Of a DNA stretch of 64,000 bases, positions 10,633 to 19,438 are shown piece after piece; the first letter of the stretch is position 1; every line of letters begins with the position of its first letter. A program made the position numbers and the translations under genes. Below the pieces are notes generated by a model. That model made no database searches. It saw nothing but the letters and a program-made list of their open reading frames with translations, and was not told the origin of the DNA. This stretch comes from Desulfotalea sp. (GTDB taxonomy: Bacteria; Desulfobacterota; Desulfobulbia; Desulfobulbales; Desulfocapsaceae), in the NCBI GenBank assembly GCA_002733995.1, contig NVXR01000003.1, forward strand, positions 186,001 through 250,000, given 5' to 3'.

Positions 10633-12087
10633 TTAAATATCCAGTTCTCGCGGGGCGAGATCTAAGCCCTGTTCAAGGTTAAAACCTATTTTGAGAAGGA
10701 CCTCCTCAGAAAAATGTGCCCCTTGCAACTGCACTCCCACAGGTAGACCGTTTTGGCTAAAACCACCCGGCACTGACATTCCGGGTATTCCCGCTAGATT
10801 TGCAGAAATAGTAAGGATGTCGGACATGTAAACGGCCAATGGATCATCAATATTTTCACCCATTTTCCACGCAGGTGTTGGGGTCACAGGAGAGATTACT
10901 GCATCACAATCCTGGAATATTTTTTGAAAATCATTGAGAATGAGTGTTCTTACCTGGGATGCTTTTTTGTAATAAGCATCGTAGTATCCGGAAGAAAGAG
11001 CAAAGGTCCCAATCAAAATTCGACGCTTAACTTCAGCCCCGAAGCCACTGGATCTTGTCTCTTTGTACATATCGAGCAAACTGTCTGCGCCTTCCTTTCT
11101 ATAACCATACAAAGCCCCATCATAACGGGCGAGATTTGAGCTTGCCTCCGAAGAGGCTATCAAATAATAAACAGCAACACAGTATTCTGTATGGGGTAGT
11201 GATACTTCTACAATTTCAGCACCCCTGTCTTTGAGTACAGAAATCGAGTTTTTAATAACGGCTTCAACGTCGCTATCAAGGCCATTAAAATACTCTTTGG
11301 GCACCCCGATTTTCATCCCTTTTAAACCGGCTGAAAGGGACATAGTATAATCAGGAACATCTTTTACTACAGAAGTCGAGTCCATGGCATCATAGCCACT
11401 TATCACATCCATCATCCGGGCACAGTCTTCAACAGATCGCCCCAAAGGACCGATTTGATCAAGAGATGAGGCAAAGGCGGTGAGCCCAAATCGTGAAACC
11501 CGCCCATAGGTAGGCTTCATTCCCACAACCCCGCAAAGAGACGCTGGCTGTCTGATTGACCCTCCAGTATCGGAGCCAAGAGATGCCGCACATTCAAAAG
11601 CTGCAACAGAAACGGCAGAGCCTCCAGAAGACCCCCCGGCTACATAGCCCTTTTTCCACGGATTTTGAGGTACTCCAAAACAACAACTCTCAGAGGTAGA
11701 TCCCATGGCGAATTCATCCATAGTCACCTTACCAAGAATTACCCCCCCCGCATCTCTGATATTTTTTACTACTGTGGCATCATAGGGAGGAACAAAATTC
11801 TCCAACATCTTTGAACCGCAGGTCATCTTCATACCTTTTACACAAAGAAGATCTTTGAGTGAAATAGGTATACCGCACAGCTTTCCAACTTTTCCGTCAC
11901 CCCTGTCTCTATCAGCTTTTTCTGCCTGCTGGAGAGCTCCTTCAGAATCAACAGTTATATAGGCTGAGACACTTTCTTCCACAACCTTTATTCTATCGAG
12001 ATAGCTACGGGTAAGTTCAACACTTGTCAATTCCCCGGCTGCCATTTTCTCTAGAGCCTGGGATATAGTTAATTCATACAGTTTCAT
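10633..12087 (-). CDS. gatA: Asp-tRNA(Asn)/Glu-tRNA(Gln) amidotransferase subunit A
   Basis: Amidase signature GKVTMDEFAMGSTSESCCFGVPQNPW..VAGGSSGGSAVSVAA..SLGSDTGGSIRQPA. Confidence 0.96.
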   Translation of the reverse strand: MKLYELTISQALEKMAAGELTSVELTRSYLDRIKVVEESVSAYITVDSEGALQQAEKADRDRGDGKVGKLCGIPISLKDLLCVKGMKMTCGSKMLENFVPPYDATVVKNIRDAGGVILGKVTMDEFAMGSTSESCCFGVPQNPWKKGYVAGGSSGGSAVSVAAFECAASLGSDTGGSIRQPASLCGVVGMKPTYGRVSRFGLTAFASSLDQIGPLGRSVEDCARMMDVISGYDAMDSTSVVKDVPDYTMSLSAGLKGMKIGVPKEYFNGLDSDVEAVIKNSISVLKDRGAEIVEVSLPHTEYCVAVYYLIASSEASSNLARYDGALYGYRKEGADSLLDMYKETRSSGFGAEVKRRILIGTFALSSGYYDAYYKKASQVRTLILNDFQKIFQDCDAVISPVTPTPAWKMGENIDDPLAVYMSDILTISANLAGIPGMSVPGGFSQNGLPVGVQLQGAHFSEEVLLKIGFNLEQGLDLAPRELDI

Positions 12088-12152
12088 GTAAACCTCAAAA
12101 AAAAAGCGGACACTTCTGTGTCCGTTTCAATATATAAATGAGAAATTTTTAA

Positions 12153-12437
12153 TTAAATAACCTTAGGCACCTGAAAAAAGGAACCATTCTGCTCCGGCCC
12201 ATTTTTCACAGCTTCTTCCTGGGTAAGAGACTCCTTCACCACATCGTCCCGAAAGGCATTCGTCACTGAAAAAACATGGGTGGTTGGAGTAATATTCGAG
12301 GTATCAAGTTCTTCAATTTTATCCACGTAGGAAAGAATATTATCCAACTGACCTGTCATTGTTTCCAGTTCATCTGCAGAGAGGTTCAATCTTGCCAGAT
12401 TTGCAACGTGCTCTACTTCTTTTTTGCTGATTTTCAT
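12153..12437 (-). CDS. gatC: Asp-tRNA(Asn)/Glu-tRNA(Gln) amidotransferase subunit C
   Basis: MKISKKEVEHVANLARLNLSADE..LDNILSYVDKIEELDTSNI..P..H; upstream of gatA. Confidence 0.95.
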   Translation of the reverse strand: MKISKKEVEHVANLARLNLSADELETMTGQLDNILSYVDKIEELDTSNITPTTHVFSVTNAFRDDVVKESLTQEEAVKNGPEQNGSFFQVPKVI

Positions 12438-12523
12438 TACATTAACTATATAAATTAATTGTTATTCTGATCGAACTGTCCCATACGAAAAAAAGAATTC
12501 TAGCATACTTCTCTTAGCTGCCC

Positions 12524-12577
12524 GGAGTCTGACGCTTACCTGGAGTCTTGCGCTTACCTGGAGTCTTGCACTTACCT
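12524..12577. repeat. Three tandem copies of an 18-bp direct repeat (GGAGTCTtGCgCTTACCT)
   Basis: GGAGTCTGACGCTTACCT / GGAGTCTTGCGCTTACCT / GGAGTCTTGCACTTACCT read directly. Confidence 0.95.
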
Positions 12578-12585
12578 AAATCTCT

Positions 12586-13698
12586 TCATACATCATGAAA
12601 AATGCGGCCCGAGGCACCAGGCTTTCCCTGGTAAAAAAAATTTTCACCGGGTACAAAATCTACAATAGAACGGGTGAAATAGTCCACCATTGTTTTATCA
12701 AACTGTCTGCCACTGCATAGATCGAGCTCAGCTAGTGCCTGTTCCATGGACATATTAGTTCGATAATTCCTTCTAGAAGTCATGGCATCATAACTATCTA
12801 CCACGATTAGTATCTTAGTTAAATCATCAAGTTGATCCCCTGTCAGCCCATCCGGATATCCCTTACCATCCATACGTTCATGGTGGTGGCGGATAATAGT
12901 CTGTTCGCGCGCCATAAATCCAAGCGGTTTGATGATATTAGCCCCGATACTTGGATGTTTGCGGATAAGCACCCACTCTTCATCCGTAAGTTTACCCGGT
13001 TTTTGTATACAGGAAAGATCAATTACGAGTTTACCAATATCATGAAACTGTGCAGCTCTTCTTAAAACAACCATTTCATCTTCAGGTAAGTCCATGGCCG
13101 CGCCAAGCAATAGTGCGTATTCTGTGACCCGTAGAGTGTGACCTACTGTGTAATAATCCTTCTCCTCCATGGCATTTTGAAGGCTGGTCATAAGTTGCAC
13201 TGTCGCAGTTTCAAGGCTGTTGCTGTATTTAACCAGAAGTTTATTCTGTTTTTCCAGCTGAGCGGCTTTAATTCGTACGTCATCCTCCAACGCCACTTTA
13301 TACTCCCTTTCCCGGCGCACATACATTCTTTTCTCAATTGCCCTTTTAATTTTGACGTTAAAAATATCCAGATCATCAATTGGTTTTGTCAAAAAGTCAT
13401 AGGCCCCGAGACTTATCGCCTTTACAGCATAATCCATTGAGGCTGCACCTGTGAGAAAGAGCACAGGTACATCACAATGAAGATCGTTCAGCTTACTCAT
13501 TGTCTGAAAACCATCCATATTCGGCATATCAATATCTAAAATAACGACATCAAAGGTATCATCGATACATTCTAAAACTTCGAGACCATCTGCAGCAACC
13601 TCTACCTCGTAGCCAAACATGTTCAATATCTTCTCTATCGTACTTCTGACCATAGCATCGTCATCAGCTATCAATATTTTTTTAGCATCATCGTTCAC
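12586..13698 (-). CDS. Response regulator with HD-GYP domain (RpfG-like c-di-GMP phosphodiesterase)
   Basis: REC ILIADDDAMVR..VVILDIDMPNMDG; FHDIGKLVIDLSC..HHERMDGKGYPDGL HD-GYP. Confidence 0.93.
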   Translation of the reverse strand: MNDDAKKILIADDDAMVRSTIEKILNMFGYEVEVAADGLEVLECIDDTFDVVILDIDMPNMDGFQTMSKLNDLHCDVPVLFLTGAASMDYAVKAISLGAYDFLTKPIDDLDIFNVKIKRAIEKRMYVRREREYKVALEDDVRIKAAQLEKQNKLLVKYSNSLETATVQLMTSLQNAMEEKDYYTVGHTLRVTEYALLLGAAMDLPEDEMVVLRRAAQFHDIGKLVIDLSCIQKPGKLTDEEWVLIRKHPSIGANIIKPLGFMAREQTIIRHHHERMDGKGYPDGLTGDQLDDLTKILIVVDSYDAMTSRRNYRTNMSMEQALAELDLCSGRQFDKTMVDYFTRSIVDFVPGENFFYQGKPGASGRIFHDV

Positions 13699-13740
13699 TT
13701 ACTTTCTCCAGATTCTAGGCAGTTATAGAGACAATTGATT

Positions 13741-14817
13741 CTATATATTCCAATACGTTTTCGCTGCATCCCGAACCCTTTCTATCGCAGGATGCGGCGT
13801 TCTTTCTCTTCGCAAGTTACAATGCATCGCTTCATCAATTGATGCCGAAAAAGATGTATCAAGTGTTGTGCCAACAAGTTCACTAAGCATCGTAAAAACA
13901 CCATTTCTCAGGCCGGTTAAATCGTACCCCCCTTCAAGGGTTACCAACAACCTACCCTCACACAAATCATCCGCCCATCTCAACAACGATCGCGTCATAT
14001 AACCAAACCCCTGACGACTCAGCCGCATGCTACTCATGGCATCACCGTGATAGGCATCAAAACCTGCTGAGACTAAAATCATTTGAGGCTTATACTGGTA
14101 AACAACTCTTTCTATCAGCGTATTAAAAATATTAGCATACTCTATGTCTCCTTGTCCACCTGGCAGGGGGATATTCAAGGTATAACCTTTACCTAGACCT
14201 TCTCCAAAATCATTGATATTTCCACTACCTGGATACAGCGGGGATTCATGAATTGAAACAAAAAGTACCTTCTCACTTTCATAAAAAGATTTTTCAGTCC
14301 CATTACCATGATGAACATCCCAGTCGATGATAAGAATCCTCTCAAGTCCAAGATTCTCTATAGCATGATGTGCAGCAAGAGCAACGTTGTTAAAAAGGCA
14401 AAATCCCATGGATTTATCTTTTTCGGCATGGTGGCCAGGAGGCCGGACTAAGGCAAAACCGTTATCAATATCACCCGAAATCAATAAATCAACACCTTTA
14501 ATTAAAGCTCCAACTGCAAGTATAGCCGCAGCATAACTTTTAGGTGAGGTGATGGTATCTCCGTCAAGAGCAGAGTAAATTTTACCGGAAGTTGCCTTAA
14601 CATTTTGTATATACTTAAGGGAATGATTAAGAAGTATAGTCTCTTGGGATGCCGCAGAAAAGGAGGGTTCTATAAAAATATTTTTATGCTTCAGTTCATC
14701 GAGTACAGCACCTAAAGTTATAACCCTTTCAGGACATTCTATATGGTCAAACCCCGGATCATGTTCTTTAAAAACTTCATCTATAAATATAGCTGTATTT
14801 CTCATAATCTTTATCAC
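13741..14817 (-). CDS. Histone-deacetylase-superfamily / acetoin-utilisation-like deacetylase
   Basis: RPPGHHAEKDKSMGFCLFNNVALAA, IIDWDVHHGNGTEKSFY, SAGFDAYHGD. Confidence 0.92.
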   Translation of the reverse strand: MIKIMRNTAIFIDEVFKEHDPGFDHIECPERVITLGAVLDELKHKNIFIEPSFSAASQETILLNHSLKYIQNVKATSGKIYSALDGDTITSPKSYAAAILAVGALIKGVDLLISGDIDNGFALVRPPGHHAEKDKSMGFCLFNNVALAAHHAIENLGLERILIIDWDVHHGNGTEKSFYESEKVLFVSIHESPLYPGSGNINDFGEGLGKGYTLNIPLPGGQGDIEYANIFNTLIERVVYQYKPQMILVSAGFDAYHGDAMSSMRLSRQGFGYMTRSLLRWADDLCEGRLLVTLEGGYDLTGLRNGVFTMLSELVGTTLDTSFSASIDEAMHCNLRRERTPHPAIERVRDAAKTYWNI

Positions 14818-14962
14818 GTTACTTAGATTACACAGTTAATTTCAGTTTTTATCGCTCTAGATCGTTTTTACCCCGTGGATGATGTGACATTTGGTCTTCT
14901 AGCAATCGGCACAGTATATCTTAAAAACAGCTGAATAAATAGCCACCCATAGGGCAGAAGGC

Positions 14963-15005
14963 AAAAAAAAACGCAACCCATAAGTTAATGGGTTGCGTTT
15001 TTTTT
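14963..15005 (-). terminator. Rho-independent terminator of the YeeE-family gene
   Basis: AAAAAAAACGCAACCCATAAGTTAATGGGTTGCGTTTTTTTT. Confidence 0.93.
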
Positions 15006-15025
15006 CATTATTTTTGCACTACGAA

Positions 15026-16258
15026 TCACATTGGTACAATTAATTTATTTGTTTCCTCGTTCCAGCTAACAATTAAATACCAGAGTACCATAACACCAGC
15101 TATGAGTAAAAGAGTTGGACCATAACCAAGTGCATCCGGCAAATATACCTTTGAACCGAGTACAATTTCCGCATCATCAACCCATGCCTTCATAAGGGAA
15201 GCGGAAATACCAAAGAAAGGTACCACCATGATAAGTTTTACCTGACCTTCGCCTACACGCCACAGGGTACCAGAGCCACAACCACCGGCAAACATAGCAC
15301 CCAGACCAAAGATAAAGCCACCAACAATACCACCCCAACCAAAGGTCGGGCTCACATAGTTTGCAGCCGCAAGTACAGATTCACCTTCAGCTCTTACCGG
15401 TACAGCGTACTTTAAAACCGCAGCACCAATCGCCACTATAACGATGGATAACATAACAGATTTTGCAAGGGTACAGTCTCCTGTCATATGGGGTTCACGA
15501 AAACCCTGCACCATACACCAGCGACCACGCTGCATGGTGTAACCAAGACAGGCTGCAATAAGAATTACACCACTTAAAGATGCTATGTAATCACTATCTT
15601 CATTACCCGCATAGGTATATGCAGCAGCAATGATTGCGATAATACCAACAACACCCATAACAATCTGTACCTTAGCAGGTACACTAAAAGTCTTGGAACC
15701 ACCGTCACCCCAGCTTATATGTTCCATCTCAAGATAGAGAAGTTTCAAACCAAGTATTACACCAAAGACCATACCAAACATCATGGTAAAACCGTTGGCG
15801 GCAAGATTTCCTAGAGCATTGTAAAAGCCACCAACATTACAACCGCCAGCAAGGGTAGCTCCAATCCCCATCAAGATACCGGCGATAACAGCTTTAACCA
15901 TCTCACGATATGGTGGAATACGAAGAGCAAAATCTTTACCAAGACAGGCAGAGATAAATGCACCAACTACAAAACCGATACCGATAACCGATCCAGAGGC
16001 GACAAAGATCGACCTTGGTGCTTCATCGTAATAGGCAAAAATGCCGGAGTCTGAGCCAAAAATAGAGGCTCCACCAAACATTATCCAATCACCCCAGTTT
16101 CTGATTGCACCAACAGCACCCCAAGGTCTCCACCAAGCCATGATCATAACCGAGAAAAAAGCAACAATCACTCCAGTTATGTATGGATTCCACTCCTTCT
16201 CGCACAATAAAGCATACAAGTCCTTTGCTTTATTTTTAAAAACAGAAACCTCACTCAT
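15026..16258 (-). CDS. YeeE/YedE-family (thiosulfate/sulfur or selenium) transporter
   Basis: Duplicated GGCNVGGFYNALGNLA / GGCGSGTLWRVGEG motifs with multiple TM segments; start refined to MSEVSVF (16258). Confidence 0.88.
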   Translation of the reverse strand: MSEVSVFKNKAKDLYALLCEKEWNPYITGVIVAFFSVMIMAWWRPWGAVGAIRNWGDWIMFGGASIFGSDSGIFAYYDEAPRSIFVASGSVIGIGFVVGAFISACLGKDFALRIPPYREMVKAVIAGILMGIGATLAGGCNVGGFYNALGNLAANGFTMMFGMVFGVILGLKLLYLEMEHISWGDGGSKTFSVPAKVQIVMGVVGIIAIIAAAYTYAGNEDSDYIASLSGVILIAACLGYTMQRGRWCMVQGFREPHMTGDCTLAKSVMLSIVIVAIGAAVLKYAVPVRAEGESVLAAANYVSPTFGWGGIVGGFIFGLGAMFAGGCGSGTLWRVGEGQVKLIMVVPFFGISASLMKAWVDDAEIVLGSKVYLPDALGYGPTLLLIAGVMVLWYLIVSWNEETNKLIVPM

Positions 16259-16437
16259 GACATCGTTCTCCTTGTTGAATATGCATAAAGATATGATCAA
16301 ACTTAAATGCCAATTTTTTACACACCCCCTCTATTTTTGTCAAGGTAAAGCGCTCGTATTTACTACCACTAACACTTTGTAGTAGCATTAAATGCTAAAC
16401 GTTATTTTCGTTATCTATAAATACCTTTTTTCGTTCC

Positions 16438-16466
16438 TTGACAGATAATTTAAGCTACAGTATTTA
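16438..16466 (+). promoter_or_regulatory. Candidate sigma70-type promoter for tusA-like gene
   Basis: TTGACA-17 bp-TATTTA. Confidence 0.4.
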
Positions 16467-16562
16467 TCTTATATTGGAATATACGTTTATATCGATTCTA
16501 TATTTTTCATAGTACAAATTGTCAAAACCAATATTTACTAATTCATTTTTCAGGAGAACAAA

Positions 16563-16820
16563 ATGAGTGATTTCAAATCAGTAGCTGACGATGTAGTTCC
16601 AACAAGTGTTCTTGATGCAAAGGGATTAAGCTGTCCTATGCCTCTTTTACGCACCAAAAAAGAGATAGGAAAACTGGCTGCTGGAGAAATCCTGCAAGTC
16701 GATGGTACTGATCCTGGTTCTAGAAACGACATCCCCGGCTGGTGTGAACGTTCTGGTCACGAATACCTCGGCGAAAAAGAAGGCTCTGGATTCATAAGTT
16801 TTTACATCAAAAAGGGTTGA
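16563..16820 (+). CDS. TusA-family sulfurtransferase
   Basis: LDAKGLSCPMPLLRTKKEIGKLAAGEILQVDGTDPGSRNDIPGWCERSGHEYL. Confidence 0.93.
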   Translation: MSDFKSVADDVVPTSVLDAKGLSCPMPLLRTKKEIGKLAAGEILQVDGTDPGSRNDIPGWCERSGHEYLGEKEGSGFISFYIKKG

Positions 16821-16947
16821 TTTTTATTTACTTGGGAGCTTGTACAAGAAAAGATTTATTCACTCAAGCATGGGATTTTAAAGTCGCAACAAGTTGAGTG
16901 ACACTTCATCGTCCAGCCCCCCCTTTTGACAGACTCACGAGTATTTC

Positions 16948-16997
16948 ACTCTGAGTGTGGCTTCCTTTTAAGGACCGCCGCACTCAGAGTATTTTTT
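16948..16997 (+). terminator. Stem-loop with T-rich tail between tusA and dsrE-like genes (terminator or attenuator)
   Basis: ACTCTGAGTG ... CACTCAGAGT followed by ATTTTTTATT. Confidence 0.75.
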
Positions 16998-17034
16998 ATT
17001 ATACGGAACCACCTTTTTTGTGGAGGAAGTAACA

Positions 17035-17349
17035 ATGGCAAAAAGTTTAGGAATTTTTGTAACCTCACCCGACAGCATGGATCATGTTATCGGTGTAACT
17101 AAAGCAGCTAAAGCTAAAGGCTCCAAAGTTAAAGTATTCTTTACCTGGAAAGCTACCACCCTATCCAAAGATCCTCGTTTTCCCGGTCTTTGTGAATTAG
17201 CAGATGATGTAGCTATCTGTGTAGACAGCTACGTCAAGCAGGGTTTTTCTGTTGATGATGTTCCCGAAGGACTCGAGCCAAAGAAAATGGCTACTCAGGC
17301 CCAGCATGGAATTATTATTGAAGATTACGACTGTTACTTAAGCCTGTAA
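17035..17349 (+). CDS. DsrE-family sulfur-relay protein
   Basis: MAKSLGIFVTSPDSMDHVIGVTKAAKAKGSKVKVFFTWKA..DVAICVDSYVKQG; DsrE-like fold pattern with Cys. Confidence 0.75.
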   Translation: MAKSLGIFVTSPDSMDHVIGVTKAAKAKGSKVKVFFTWKATTLSKDPRFPGLCELADDVAICVDSYVKQGFSVDDVPEGLEPKKMATQAQHGIIIEDYDCYLSL

Positions 17350-17360
17350 GGAGATATCAA

Positions 17361-17663
17361 ATGGAATACAAAAAAGTATGTTTAATGTACAGACATGAAG
17401 ACTATGCTCTTGATGGTATCCGTTCTGCACTTGGTCTTGCTGTTGAGAACATGTACGCCTACGGTGTGGTTCTGGACAAAGAGATGGAAAAACTTAATGA
17501 ACTCAATTTAGAAAGCATCGAAATGCTTCGTGACATGGAAGGTGACGTATATTCTACCGTTCCTGCAAATGTCGAAAAAAATGGGTTTGAAGCCATCAAC
17601 ATTGAAGAGCTTGGTGAAAAACTCCGTGAAATGACCCACATTATCCCATACGGAATTAAATAA
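17361..17663 (+). CDS. DsrE/DsrF-like small protein
   Basis: Tightly spaced (11 bp) downstream of DsrE-like ORF, similar size; family by context and pattern only. Confidence 0.5.
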   Translation: MEYKKVCLMYRHEDYALDGIRSALGLAVENMYAYGVVLDKEMEKLNELNLESIEMLRDMEGDVYSTVPANVEKNGFEAINIEELGEKLREMTHIIPYGIK

Positions 17664-17682
17664 TTCTTCAGGAGCTATAAAG

Positions 17683-17856
17683 ATGAAAGTTCTCAATGTG
17701 TATAGATCAGAACCAGATGCAACCGTACAAAAGCTTGTTGAAATTGTCACCCGTGACCGTGAGGCTGACACATTTGACCTAGCTGTTAAATCTCCAGATT
17801 ATGATGCTCTTGTAGAAAAAATATTTTCTGCCGATCAAACCATCTGTTGGTGGTGA
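17683..17856 (+). CDS. 57-aa DsrH/TusB-position protein ending in CWW (not in supplied ORF track)
   Basis: ATG with AGGAGC RBS: MKVLNVYRSEPDATVQKLVEIVTRDREADTFDLAVKSPDYDALVEKIFSADQTICWW*. Confidence 0.7.
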   Translation: MKVLNVYRSEPDATVQKLVEIVTRDREADTFDLAVKSPDYDALVEKIFSADQTICWW

Positions 17857-17877
17857 TCAAGAAGTAATGATAGTTAG

Positions 17878-17921
17878 AATCTAACAGACGGATCACTTAT
17901 TTGTACCGTTTGTTAGATTTT
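17878..17921 (+). terminator. Rho-independent-like terminator of the DsrE-like cassette
   Basis: AATCTAACAGACGG ... CCGTTTGTTAGATTTT (one G/T mismatch). Confidence 0.75.
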
Positions 17922-17964
17922 GCAGCGCAAGATCAAGCCCCCCCCTCACGCACACCACTCCCCA

Positions 17965-19077
17965 CTACTTTCCCTTTTCCTTCGTTATTTTTTCCATTAT
18001 CAGATCATGAATCTGTGGTCTAAATTTTCGTATCAAGTCAAGATCTTCACTACCGAGAACTCTATTTGTTAGTAACACGACCCCTCTCATTTTTTTACAA
18101 TCCAGCCAAAACGAGGTTCCTGTAAAACCCAAGTGGCCTAACGTTAAAAAAGAAAAATGTTTTCCACTACTGGAAACCAAACCACTTGGTGTATCAAAGC
18201 CTAACACCCATCTGCCTCTTTTATGCGCTAATCTCTCTCTCAGTAACTCAAAAGAAAGTTTCGGATGTATAAACGTACCACAATACATCTTTAGTATTAT
18301 CTCGCAAAATTGTACAAGGGCCTCAATTGTACCAAAAAGACCAGCATGACCCGCCACCCCCCCAAGCGATCTACAGTTATCATCGTTGACAACTCCACAA
18401 AGCTCTCGATTTGACCACTGACAGAATCCTGTTGCTGAAAAGCTACTTGCCTTCACATTTCTATTTGCAGCGAAGAACAAGCCTTTTTCCAGGCCTAAAG
18501 GGCCTAATATTATTCTTTGCCAATAACTATCTAGCTTTTCCCCACTCACTTTTTCAATAATTTTCCCCAAGAGAATATACCCTAGATCACTATAAAGCTC
18601 TCCGGCACCAGGTTCAAAAAGCAGATTTTCTTGGGTAATACGACCAATAATGACTGCCTCTCTCTCATTTTCCACAGTAGTAATCAGCTCTTTAAAAAAG
18701 GCTCTATGTGCAGGAAATCCAGAGGTATGTTCTAGAAGATTAATGATTTTTATCTTTTTGTGCACATCACCTAAACGGGGGAAAAAATCGGCTAACGAAT
18801 CACTTAACTTCAATTTTCCTTCTTCAATTAGAGCGAGAATAGATAAAGATGTAACCAACGGTTTTGTGAGTGAGGCGAGGTCATAAATTGTCCTGTTATC
18901 AACTTGTTTTCCCCCAGCCGCTCTACCGGTAATACCGTAATGAAAAATAGTTTTCTCTGGATATGTCCCTCCCTCTATAATCCCGACCGAACATGCTGAA
19001 AACACGTTATTTTTTATATTCTCCGCAACCACTTCCCCAAGGGAAAAATCTAACTGCCTTAGTAACTCTTTATCCAT
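17965..19077 (-). CDS. Serine hydrolase / class C beta-lactamase-family protein
   Basis: DLASLTKPLVTSLS (SxxK), YSDLGYILLG (YxN-like), LGHLGFTG. Confidence 0.88.
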   Translation of the reverse strand: MDKELLRQLDFSLGEVVAENIKNNVFSACSVGIIEGGTYPEKTIFHYGITGRAAGGKQVDNRTIYDLASLTKPLVTSLSILALIEEGKLKLSDSLADFFPRLGDVHKKIKIINLLEHTSGFPAHRAFFKELITTVENEREAVIIGRITQENLLFEPGAGELYSDLGYILLGKIIEKVSGEKLDSYWQRIILGPLGLEKGLFFAANRNVKASSFSATGFCQWSNRELCGVVNDDNCRSLGGVAGHAGLFGTIEALVQFCEIILKMYCGTFIHPKLSFELLRERLAHKRGRWVLGFDTPSGLVSSSGKHFSFLTLGHLGFTGTSFWLDCKKMRGVVLLTNRVLGSEDLDLIRKFRPQIHDLIMEKITKEKGK

Positions 19078-19438
19078 TTTTTCTTACTTATTATTTTATT
19101 GATATTTTATGCTATTTTTACTAAGTTAGAAGGATATACTTACATTAAGTATATCTATGTTTTTTCGGCAAAATTTGCTCGTATATTATCATTAAATTTT
19201 TAGATATCAACATAACTATTAACAATCAATAAACAGGCAATTGTTAATACTTTATTGATATGTTGTTAGTCCAATTGTTAATAACTCATTTTCAACAAAA
19301 ATCAGTACATATTAACTATTCATTTGTTTAAAAATTCATGTTTATTTCTAATAGGTTATGTTGTTAATCAACATCCTAATAGCACTAATAATAATAATAT
19401 AAAACTATATAATAAAGCTTGGTCAAAGGAGTTTCTCG
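19078..19438. other. AT-rich intergenic region with repeated CAATTGTTAATA/TATGTTG motifs; candidate replication-origin segment
   Basis: CAATTGTTAATA at 19238 and 19272; ATTAACAAT at 19218; TATGTTG-type motifs in both orientations; adjacent to dnaN, between diverging genes. Confidence 0.35.
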
